DNA from: Armatimonadota bacterium | GTDB taxonomy: Bacteria; Armatimonadota; Zipacnadia; Zipacnadales; UBA11051 | Length of the DNA stretch: 7,757 nt | Reading direction: 5' to 3' | NCBI GenBank assembly: GCA_003542955.1 | Contig: DPJP01000145.1 | Location: 4,562 to 12,318, forward strand | Shown here: in pieces, positions 1 to 5,722 of the stretch | How positions within the stretch are numbered: position 1 is the first letter of the stretch | Layout of the letters: every line of letters starts with the position of its first letter | Position numbers and translations under genes: made by a program | The notes under the pieces: model-generated | Database searches by the model: none | What the model was told of the DNA's origin: nothing | Seen by the model: only the letters and a program-made list of their open reading frames with translations

Positions 1-1410
1 GCCGCCCTCCGCTTCCGCCTTCTCCGCGGCCGCGAGTGCCGGCGCCACACTGGTCGAGGCAATCTCGCCCAGCGGACTCCCCTCCTGGTTATTCAGCTCG
101 ATGACCACCGACGCGGCCCGGTTCTCGAGCGGAATGCCCTTGTCGATGACCGTGACCTCAGTGGGGCGGGCCGGGATCTTGACCGTCTCGCCGACGGGGA
201 TGTTATCGATGTTCTTCAGCAACGCGTGGACCTCGCCGGTCGCGAACACACCCAGCGAGGCCTTGATCCTGAACTCCTGGGCGGTCTTGGTTACCTGCGG
301 GGCCTCGTGGATGGCAGCGACCTCGGTCACATCGCGGATGGGGGGCTCGACCCGCGTCGCATACCACTCGACATAGCTCTCCGCGGTATCGCGCGCCGAG
401 ATGGTGGTGACTGCGCTCGAGATACCCAGCGCCATGAATGAGCGGGAATCGCTGGTTCTGACCGTAACGCTGGAGTTCTGCTCCGGGTAGTCCTCGATGC
501 GGTTGACGCTGAAGCGGTTTACGAAGGCGTACTTGTTCTTGGTGTCCATGTAGGCGGCCCAGCCGCGGGTCGAGTCCGCGCCGACGGCGCCCTGTGCGCC
601 CCCGGCGGAGACCTCCATCAGCGTTCCGTCCTCGATGGTCTTGAACTGATCGCTGCCGCCGGATGCCAGGGAGACGAATCCGTCGCCATGCTTGCTGTCG
701 GGGTTGAGAGGGAAGTAGACCTTCGCCTCCTTCGAGAACTTCTGCTCATTCGAGAGCGAGGCCCGCACCTGCGCGATGTGCTTGATGGCAAAGGAGACCG
801 GCGCCTCGCCCACATTCTGGAAGCGCTCGGTGATGCGGACCTTCGTCGACCCCGCATAGAGCACGACATTGCGGGTGATCTGCAGGCCCGTGCCGGTGGC
901 GTCCGAGGGGCTTGTCAGGCGCACCTCCGCCTTCTGCCCGCGACCGGTCAGTATCTCGTATGTCCATACACCGCTCACCAGCGGCGACTTGCCAAGGTCC
1001 CGGCTCGGGGTGCCGTCCGCGCCCATGATGGGCACCGCGTGGTAACCGCCATAGTCGGGCGTTGCGACATCGCCTGAGACGATATCGGCGTAGTTGTAGC
1101 TCTTCCCCAGCTCATCCGGATTGACCCAGAGCATCGGGTGCGCGTCGAGCTTGTACTCGAGGATGCGTCCGCCGATGTCCGGGATGACCAGCACGGTCAC
1201 CACGCCGTTTGTCAGCCGCAGTGCAGGCCAGTTGTGGTACTTGACCTCCTCGACGGTGGCCTGACCGGCGACCTGCCGAGTGCTCGTCTGTGTAGCCACT
1301 CCCGGCACCTGCCGCTGCGATGGGGATGACGATTGCTGCACGCCACCCCCGCACCCTGCCAGCAGGGCCGTAACCATCAATGCAAGAGCCGCGCCCACAA
1401 GCTTCTTCAT
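1..1410 (-). CDS. Lipoprotein with mutarotase-like (DUF4380-like) domain, 3' end outside window
   Basis: The visible 470 residues start with a lipoprotein signal peptide: MKK, a hydrophobic stretch, then the lipobox LLAGC with the acylated cysteine at residue 20, followed by a Gly/Ser/Gln-rich linker to about residue 50. The protein should therefore be exported and membrane-anchored. Residues about 57-105 carry a pattern typical of galactose-mutarotase-like proteins such as DUF4380: a beta strand, RLTNG, VIPDIGGRI, then a tryptophan-containing turn (LWVNPDE). Later, residues about 190-340 are beta-rich. This fold binds or processes carbohydrate, but DUF4380 has no known reaction, so no enzyme activity is claimed. 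An in-frame ATG at 1416 lies only 3 bases from the AGGAG at 1424-1420, whereas the ATG at 1410 lies 9 bases away and gives a classical MKK start; I chose 1410. The reading frame is open to position 1, with an Ala/Glu-rich stretch at the cut end. It follows the lipid kinase gene by 22 bases, probably as the last visible gene of the operon. Confidence 0.8.
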   Translation of the reverse strand, partial: MKKLVGAALALMVTALLAGCGGGVQQSSSPSQRQVPGVATQTSTRQVAGQATVEEVKYHNWPALRLTNGVVTVLVIPDIGGRILEYKLDAHPMLWVNPDELGKSYNYADIVSGDVATPDYGGYHAVPIMGADGTPSRDLGKSPLVSGVWTYEILTGRGQKAEVRLTSPSDATGTGLQITRNVVLYAGSTKVRITERFQNVGEAPVSFAIKHIAQVRASLSNEQKFSKEAKVYFPLNPDSKHGDGFVSLASGGSDQFKTIEDGTLMEVSAGGAQGAVGADSTRGWAAYMDTKNKYAFVNRFSVNRIEDYPEQNSSVTVRTSDSRSFMALGISSAVTTISARDTAESYVEWYATRVEPPIRDVTEVAAIHEAPQVTKTAQEFRIKASLGVFATGEVHALLKNIDNIPVGETVKIPARPTEVTVIDKGIPLENRAASVVIELNNQEGSPLGEIASTSVAPALAAAEKAEAEGG

Positions 1411-1419
1411 CGCCATACG

Positions 1420-1424
1420 CTCCT
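1420..1424 (-). promoter_or_regulatory. Ribosome binding site of the lipoprotein gene
   Basis: AGGAG on the minus strand. It lies 9 bases before the ATG at 1410 and only 3 bases before the in-frame ATG at 1416, so it favours the downstream start. Confidence 0.65.
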
Positions 1425-1432
1425 GTCTGTCT

Positions 1433-2305
1433 CTACTTCCAGAGCAGTGCCGCCCCCGGCACCGCCTCTATCTGTATCGGTGTGGATAGGCCCACATCGC
1501 CGTCTACCATCACCGGCGCGGGGACCTCTGTCCAGATTTCTACATTCCGCCCCCGGGCCATGATTACCTTCGGATGGGCAAGGTGTTTTCCCTGCCTGGC
1601 CAACCACAGGTTGCGCAGTATCTGCATCCGTCCGCTGCCACGGACCAGTATCACATCCAGCAGACCGTCATCGCAACTCGCCTCCGGCGCGATGCGGAAG
1701 CCCGAGCCGTAGGCATTGCCGTTGGCCACGGCAACCAGGAGCCAGTCGTCCTGGTAAGTCCTCCCATCGACTTCGACCGTTGCGTGCAGGTGGCTCCGAC
1801 ACGCGACCTCTGCCAGGATGGCGGGCATATACGCCCAGAGCCCGGCACTCAGTCTCCTCCGGCGGTTGATCCGCGCCGCCACCGCGGCGTCAAAGCCGAC
1901 GCCGAGCACATTGACGAAGTGCCGCTGCCCGCCGTTCACGGAGGCGATATCGATCGGCCACGCGGCGCCCCGCGCGATCTGCTCGGCCGCATCCTGCGCG
2001 GTCGGGCCGATGCCCACGAATCGCGCGAAGTCGTTGCCCGTACCGCACGGTATCAGCCCGCACGGAGTCTTAGACGCCAGCAGGCCGCCCAACGTTTCGG
2101 ACAGCGTGCCGTCGCCGCCGACGGCCACCACCACATCGGCCTCCGCGGCCACGCGGGAGGCTATCTCCGTCGCGTGGCCGGGGCCGGAGGTCTGGCGGGC
2201 CTCGACGCTCCATCCGTGCCGGCGGAGCACCTCCGCGGCGTCCGCGGCCGCTCGCACGCACCTGCCGCGCCCGGCGATGGGATTGACGATCAAGACTGCT
2301 CGCAT
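1433..2305 (-). CDS. Diacylglycerol kinase / YegS-BmrU family lipid kinase
   Basis: This 290-residue protein has the full set of motifs of the bacterial DAG-kinase-like family, which transfers phosphate from a nucleotide to a lipid hydroxyl at the cytoplasmic face of the membrane. Seen in order: N-terminal strand and loop VLIVNPIAGRG (residues 4-14), the nucleotide-binding GGDGT (63-67), PCGTGNDFA (86-94), the second-domain signature around 195-217 ending in APEASCDDGLLDV, and VDGD near the C-terminus (267-270). The length is normal for the family. The lipid substrate (diacylglycerol, phosphatidylglycerol, sphingoid base, undecaprenol or another) cannot be deduced. The frame also has an ATG at 2335, but family members usually begin with M-[RK]-x-x-x-I-x-NP, so 2305 is preferred; neither start has a strong ribosome site, so this choice is moderate. 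It follows the methyltransferase gene by 76 bases and precedes the lipoprotein gene by 22 bases. Confidence 0.92.
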   Translation of the reverse strand: MRAVLIVNPIAGRGRCVRAAADAAEVLRRHGWSVEARQTSGPGHATEIASRVAAEADVVVAVGGDGTLSETLGGLLASKTPCGLIPCGTGNDFARFVGIGPTAQDAAEQIARGAAWPIDIASVNGGQRHFVNVLGVGFDAAVAARINRRRRLSAGLWAYMPAILAEVACRSHLHATVEVDGRTYQDDWLLVAVANGNAYGSGFRIAPEASCDDGLLDVILVRGSGRMQILRNLWLARQGKHLAHPKVIMARGRNVEIWTEVPAPVMVDGDVGLSTPIQIEAVPGAALLWK

Positions 2306-2381
2306 GGGACACCCATTACCCCGCGATACCCACATCGGTAGCGACGTTCAGGCCGGCTCGCGTCACGAGTTCTGCTTCAGA

Positions 2382-3104
2382 CTACCGCATCCGCTTAAGG
2401 TAGCCGCTCGGGCTGAAGGTGATGTACAGCTTCTCACGTTCGCGGTCCACAACAAAGTTCCGGTTGGCCCTCAGGAACTCCTCGACCGCCTCCATCGGCC
2501 CCGGCCCGAACTCGGGCATGACCGGGTGGCCGTTGATGTTGGTGTCCTCGACGATCACGTAACTGCCGGGGGTCACGAGGTCGCTGTAGAGCCGCAACTC
2601 CTCGAGCACGTGATCGCGGCTGTGGTCCGAGTCGAGCACCAGCAGGACTGTCTCGGCATCGGCGGCCGCGCTCCTGAACGCCTCGGCGATCTCGGGAGCA
2701 GTCGACGAACCGGTCAGATACTCGATCCGCTCGTGCTCAGGCCGGTTCTCCATCGGGGCGATATCCACGGTCAGGATTCGCCCCTTGCCGATCAGATCAA
2801 GCAGCGAGGCCATGTAGTGCGCGCTGCCGCCATGGGCCGTGCCGCACTCGAGGATGAGGTCGGGCCTGAGTTCGTGGATGATCTCCTGATAAACCCACAG
2901 ATCGAATGGGCACTTGAGCACCGGGGTGCCGAGCCAGGTGGTCTTGGCCCACGTGCCCTGGAAGTCGTACGAGTCGTGGAAGAGCAGATGGAAGTCGTCC
3001 ACAACGCTCCGCTCGCGCCTGCGGCTCATGTACGCCCGCCGGTGGACGGTGTGGCGCAGGGCGACCAGCTCTGCCTTGACTCGGGACAGAAACCCTCCAG
3101 ACAT
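2382..3104 (-). CDS. CmcI-type (cephalosporin hydroxylase family) SAM-dependent methyltransferase
   Basis: This 240-residue protein matches the family named after CmcI, which in spite of the name 'cephalosporin hydroxylase' groups class I methyltransferases, among them rhamnosyl O-methyltransferases. Visible landmarks: KCPFDLWVYQEII (64-76), the SAM-binding loop LECGTAHGGSA (85-95), the acidic end of strand 2 (TVDIAP, D114), LDSDHS (158-162), VEDTNINGHPV (185-195) and PEFGPGPMEAV (197-207). The acidic residues D160, E186 and D187 sit where this family binds a divalent metal ion. The first 45 residues are basic and helical. In this sugar-isomerase context the likely acceptor is a sugar hydroxyl or a glycolipid, which is inference. 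An in-frame ATG at 3143 would add 13 residues, but GGAGAGG at 3120-3114 is spaced 9 bases from the ATG at 3104, which decides the start. The gene follows isomerase 2 by 45 bases. Confidence 0.88.
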   Translation of the reverse strand: MSGGFLSRVKAELVALRHTVHRRAYMSRRRERSVVDDFHLLFHDSYDFQGTWAKTTWLGTPVLKCPFDLWVYQEIIHELRPDLILECGTAHGGSAHYMASLLDLIGKGRILTVDIAPMENRPEHERIEYLTGSSTAPEIAEAFRSAAADAETVLLVLDSDHSRDHVLEELRLYSDLVTPGSYVIVEDTNINGHPVMPEFGPGPMEAVEEFLRANRNFVVDREREKLYITFSPSGYLKRMR

Positions 3105-3113
3105 GCGTGTTAA

Positions 3114-3120
3114 CCTCTCC
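3114..3120 (-). promoter_or_regulatory. Ribosome binding site of the methyltransferase gene
   Basis: GGAGAGG on the minus strand, 9 bases before the ATG at 3104. It sits inside the longer frame that would start at 3143, and so argues for the shorter protein. Confidence 0.65.
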
Positions 3121-3149
3121 GGGCCGGCGGCCGGGCGGGGCATCGACCA

Positions 3150-4034
3150 TCAGAGCCCCCGGATATACTCGAGTTCCCGCTCCAGCGCCGCCTCGCCCTG
3201 GTAGTGCTCGAGCGTCGGGCGCACGCCCAGGTACTTGATGCGCCGATGCACCTCTGTCGGTATCGTGCCATCGCCGACCGGCAGATGCTCATCGACCCGG
3301 CCCTCCGGCTCGAATGCCAGGTGACCATTCCAGTGTACATGCGCGATGGCTTCGGGCCGGTCGAAGTAGCTCAACAGGGCCTGTGTGCGCTCGGCATAGT
3401 CATCGATCGTGTGCGCAAACGTGCAGGCGTGGGCCGTATCCAGGCACAGCTTGAGGTTCTCGTGCGCGGCATCCTCCCACGACCTGAGCCAGTGGGGCGG
3501 CGTACACGCATAGTAGCGCGTGTCGGGGTTTTCGGAGCTGTCTCGCCAGGAGAACTTGCCCTGCGCATCGATCCAGTAGGCGTTGTTGTTCTCCAGCACC
3601 AGCAGCAGACCGGCATCGGCCGCGTGCTCCGCCAGCTCCCGGAGCCCCTCGATGAACAGCTCGTAATCACCCTCGCGCGCCCCGGCATGCTCATGGGGCG
3701 CCCAGCGGCTCGGCGCACCGTGGATGACGGCAATCTCCGCGTTGGCGAAGTTGCCCGACGCCGCCCGCAGGCACTGCTTGATGCGATCGAGCGCCCGGTG
3801 TCGGTAGTCGGCATCGGTGGCGGCGTAGTTCAGACGCCCCAGCGGCGCCTCGTTGAACGGCATGTGCACTGCATACACCAGGTCGGCCACAGGCGAGACC
3901 TGCTCGACAACCTTCTCCGTGCCGGCGACTTCAACCAGCAGGTCATATCGCTCGACAATCTGCCGGGTGATGCCCGCCTCCGGCTTGAATGAAACACTCA
4001 GCGGGGGAAGCATGCGAAACGCAAACTCCTTCAT
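3150..4034 (-). CDS. Sugar phosphate isomerase/epimerase, xylose-isomerase-like TIM barrel (copy 2)
   Basis: This 294-residue protein belongs to the xylose-isomerase-like TIM barrel superfamily (AP endonuclease 2 fold), which holds sugar and inositol isomerases, epimerases and dehydratases as well as endonuclease IV. Candidate metal and substrate residues appear at strand ends: H57 (VHMPF), H105 (IHGAPS), E148 (LVLENNN), D199 and H202 (CLDTAHA), H232/H234 (HVHWNGH), H250 (HLPVGDGTI) and E276 (LEHYQGE). That is the usual Glu-Asp/His-His-Glu arrangement, so it is probably an active metal-dependent enzyme. Several features (the HVHWNGH and HLPVGDGTI strings) look more like the endonuclease-IV side of the superfamily, so specificity is open. 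The ATG at 4034 overlaps the TGA of the membrane-protein gene (ATGA), and GAGG lies a few bases upstream, pointing to coupled translation. The same frame is open up to 4271, but that part is arginine/glycine-rich shadow over the upstream gene. Confidence 0.85.
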   Translation of the reverse strand: MKEFAFRMLPPLSVSFKPEAGITRQIVERYDLLVEVAGTEKVVEQVSPVADLVYAVHMPFNEAPLGRLNYAATDADYRHRALDRIKQCLRAASGNFANAEIAVIHGAPSRWAPHEHAGAREGDYELFIEGLRELAEHAADAGLLLVLENNNAYWIDAQGKFSWRDSSENPDTRYYACTPPHWLRSWEDAAHENLKLCLDTAHACTFAHTIDDYAERTQALLSYFDRPEAIAHVHWNGHLAFEPEGRVDEHLPVGDGTIPTEVHRRIKYLGVRPTLEHYQGEAALERELEYIRGL

Positions 4035-4612
4035 TCTGCCTCGGTGTAGTCCTCGATGCCGATCCTGCGCGTCGGCGAGAAGAAGCTGATCAGTACCCAG
4101 TATGCGAGGCTGGCGCTCAGTACCACGAAGGACCCAATCCAGCTCAGCACTATGCCGGTGCCATGCACCTGCCCGACAAGCGCCATGTAGAGCAGCGCGA
4201 AGTAGCCGGCGCCCCATATCAGTGTGAACTGGCCCACTCGGTTGCCCACCCGCCTGAGCGCCCCCAGCCAACTGCCCGACAGCTCATGGATGAATGTCTC
4301 CCACCCCAGCGCCGGGCGCCCCGCCAGCCGGGAGTAGTCCGGGTGTAGCACCCGCCGGATGTAGGCGCGGGCAACGTTCACGGAGATATGTTGCGTGGTC
4401 CACAGGAAACCGACGGCGGCGGCCAGGAACCCGACATCGATCAGCAGGCCAATGGCCTCCTTCATGACTGCGTAGCTGACCAGCGTCGCCGTCTGGGCGA
4501 CGTTGAAGGTGACCAGGGTGTTCTGGAACGCGATGCGCTTGTCGATCTCCTCGCGCAGGGAGCTGAACTCCGCCAGAATCGCGTTGGCCTCAATCGCCTC
4601 CGGGTCGGCCAT
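4031..4612 (-). CDS. Small multi-pass membrane protein of unknown function
   Basis: I do not recognise a named family with certainty. The 193 residues form an N-terminal amphipathic helix with the string SLREEIDKRIAFQN (about 17-31), then probable membrane segments at about 33-50, 53-72, 128-148 and 154-178. A charged loop of about 55 residues with arginines and aromatic residues (about 75-127) separates the two hairpins, and the end is short and acidic (EDYTEAE). Similar '(L)REEI..RI..(QN)' N-termini followed by paired membrane helices occur in uncharacterised bacterial membrane proteins, which is recall rather than a match I can test. GGGGA at 4624-4620 lies 7 bases before the ATG and supports the start. 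It sits between two sugar isomerase genes, 24 bases after the first and overlapping the second by 4 bases, so it is very probably made together with them. A transport, sensing or scaffold role would be a guess. Confidence 0.8.
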   Translation of the reverse strand: MADPEAIEANAILAEFSSLREEIDKRIAFQNTLVTFNVAQTATLVSYAVMKEAIGLLIDVGFLAAAVGFLWTTQHISVNVARAYIRRVLHPDYSRLAGRPALGWETFIHELSGSWLGALRRVGNRVGQFTLIWGAGYFALLYMALVGQVHGTGIVLSWIGSFVVLSASLAYWVLISFFSPTRRIGIEDYTEAE

Positions 4613-4636
4613 CCGTGGGTCCCCAGTCCGGGTGGA

Positions 4637-5497
4637 TCACTCCCACCCCAGGTCTGCACACAGCGATCTCACGTATGCCAGATCAACCTTCGCGAAGTAG
4701 TCGCGGTCACCCTGGCGAGGGGCCTCCAGACCGATTGGCCCGTCGAAGCCCTGCTCCTTGAGAGTCCGCAGCATCACACGGTTGTCGATGATGCCGTCGG
4801 AGATATGGCACGCCGAGTAGCTCTGCCCGGCCCCGCGCGGGAGGATCATGTTCTTCAGGTGCAGGTAGAATATCTTACCCTCGAGTATCTGCAACGCCTG
4901 CGCGAGCGGCTCGCCCTTGCTGTTGAGCACGATGTTGCCCATATCCAGGTTCACGCCGACGGCGGGGCTGCCGATCATGTCACAGAGCTTCGCCGCGGGC
5001 TTCGCCAGGTCGTGCAGGTAGGCGTTGTGGGTCTCGAAGGCAAGCCGTGCGCCGCCGGCCTCCGCGATTGCCCCCAGCGCCTGGTAGGCCTCCGTGCCCC
5101 ACTGGTAGTGCTCGATCTGCGCGCAGCCGGAGCCATGCCGCTCGAACTGGGTATAGGGGATGCCGGGCAGCACGAGCGTGCCGGTGAATGTGTTGAAGGT
5201 CTTCACACCCATGTCGATGCCGCGCTTGAGCACCTCCGACCAGCGGTCGAGTTCCGCCTGCCGCTTCTCGGCGATACCGGACATGAAGTTGGCATTGAGG
5301 CTCAAGAGCACAGTGGTCATCCCGGTGCGGTCCATTTCGGCCTGCACCTGCTTCAGATACTCCTCGGTGCTCAGGCCATCGCGGGATGCCCCGCGCAGCT
5401 CGACGCCGTCGAAGCCGTGCTCAATGACCTTGTCGAAGGCATAGCTCAGTTCATAGCCGCTTTCGAAGTAGTTGATATGCATGATCAGGTCGGGCAT
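4637..5497 (-). CDS. Sugar phosphate isomerase/epimerase, xylose-isomerase-like TIM barrel (copy 1)
   Basis: This 286-residue protein is a cytoplasmic xylose-isomerase-like TIM barrel. The first strand and helix (residues 4-35) end in GFDGVELRG, the usual start of these barrels. Putative divalent-metal ligands are E155 (LAFETHN), D185 (VNLDMGN), H213 (YLHLKN) and E258 (IGLEAP), which matches the Glu-Asp-His-Glu set of ketose epimerases and related isomerases; N188 stands where many relatives have histidine (D-x-x-H). The exact sugar or inositol substrate cannot be read. Two in-frame ATGs compete: at 5506 the GGAG (5510-5507) would touch the start codon, while the ATG at 5497 is 9 bases downstream, so 5497 is chosen and gives the start MPDLIMHINYF. 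It is the first gene after the promoter at 5571-5543 and is followed after 24 bases by the membrane-protein gene. It is only distantly similar to the second TIM barrel in the operon, so a recent duplication is unlikely. Confidence 0.88.
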   Translation of the reverse strand: MPDLIMHINYFESGYELSYAFDKVIEHGFDGVELRGASRDGLSTEEYLKQVQAEMDRTGMTTVLLSLNANFMSGIAEKRQAELDRWSEVLKRGIDMGVKTFNTFTGTLVLPGIPYTQFERHGSGCAQIEHYQWGTEAYQALGAIAEAGGARLAFETHNAYLHDLAKPAAKLCDMIGSPAVGVNLDMGNIVLNSKGEPLAQALQILEGKIFYLHLKNMILPRGAGQSYSACHISDGIIDNRVMLRTLKEQGFDGPIGLEAPRQGDRDYFAKVDLAYVRSLCADLGWE

Positions 5498-5506
5498 GGG
5501 TGTCAT

Positions 5507-5510
5507 CTCC
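5507..5510 (-). promoter_or_regulatory. Ribosome binding site of isomerase copy 1
   Basis: GGAG on the minus strand, directly touching the ATG at 5506 but 9 bases before the ATG at 5497. It decides in favour of the shorter protein. Confidence 0.6.
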
Positions 5511-5542
5511 GTTTCGGTTCACAGGTGGCAGTGGCAAGGCCC

Positions 5543-5571
5543 AGTATATAGCGGGGGGGAGTGGGGGGCAA
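5543..5571 (-). promoter_or_regulatory. Sigma70-like promoter of the six-gene run
   Basis: On the minus strand a -35 box TTGCCC (5571-5566, 4 of 6 consensus bases) and a -10 box TATACT (5548-5543, 5 of 6) are 17 bases apart. This is the only AT-rich spot in a GC-rich gap. Transcription would start near 5536, leaving a leader of roughly 40 bases before the ATG at 5497. The spacer is unusual: it contains a run of seven C and, merging with the -35 box, a run of six C. No operator could be identified with confidence. Confidence 0.55.
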
Positions 5572-5610
5572 GCAGAGTGCCCGGGTGCGCGTTCATGCGG
5601 TGAGGAAGCA

Positions 5611-5701
5611 AGGAGACCGCGCCTCCGCGCGCGGGGCCTATTGCCTTCATCTATGCCTTGCCCCGTCCCGAACGGCGCCGCGCGCAGAGGCGCGGCCTCC
5701 T
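5611..5701 (-). repeat. Long GC-rich inverted repeat (28-bp arms, 35-base loop)
   Basis: The arms 5611-5638 and 5674-5701 are inverted copies matching at 25 of 28 positions. In the minus-strand transcript two of the three mismatches become G-U wobble pairs, leaving one C-C mismatch, so 27 of 28 positions can pair. On the plus strand the same two positions are A-C mismatches, which hints that the folded molecule is the minus-strand RNA, the strand of all genes here. The hairpin begins 21 bases after the stop codon of the deacetylase-like gene and ends about 40 bases before the -35 box of the downstream promoter. No T-run follows, so it is not a standard intrinsic terminator. It may be a factor-dependent terminator, an mRNA-stabilising 3' structure, or one copy of a dispersed palindromic element of REP or MITE type. 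Confidence 0.75.
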
Positions 5702-5722
5702 GGATGGGGCTGCAACGCAGAA

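Noticed and set aside
1574..2341. Plus-strand open frame of 255 codons
   Set aside because: It is fully antisense to the lipid kinase gene, whose motifs are unambiguous.
1818..3113. Plus-strand open frame of 431 codons
   Set aside because: It runs antisense across the lipid kinase and methyltransferase genes, crosses their intergenic gap and has no family pattern; long shadow frames are expected in GC-rich DNA.
3122..3138. CCGG-type palindrome between isomerase 2 and the methyltransferase as an operator
   Set aside because: The 4-bp arms in a stretch made only of G and C are expected by chance.
3204..3992. Plus-strand open frame of 262 codons
   Set aside because: It lies antisense within isomerase copy 2 and shows no domain signature.
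4035..4271. 79-residue N-terminal extension of isomerase copy 2
   Set aside because: It overlaps the membrane-protein gene in another frame, is Arg/Gly-rich without barrel features, and the ATG at 4034 is coupled to the upstream stop codon.
4388..5551. Plus-strand open frame of 387 codons
   Set aside because: It is antisense to isomerase 1 and the membrane-protein gene, both of which have clear family or membrane features; composition is Val/Leu/Arg/His-rich shadow type.
5553..5568. G-quadruplex on the plus strand
   Set aside because: Only two G-runs of seven and six are present, so a stable four-tract structure would need splitting the runs without proper loops.
5611..5701. Intrinsic (rho-independent) terminator
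   Set aside because: The stem is long and GC-rich, but no T-run follows on the minus strand (TGCTTCCTCA comes next), and the loop is far longer than usual.
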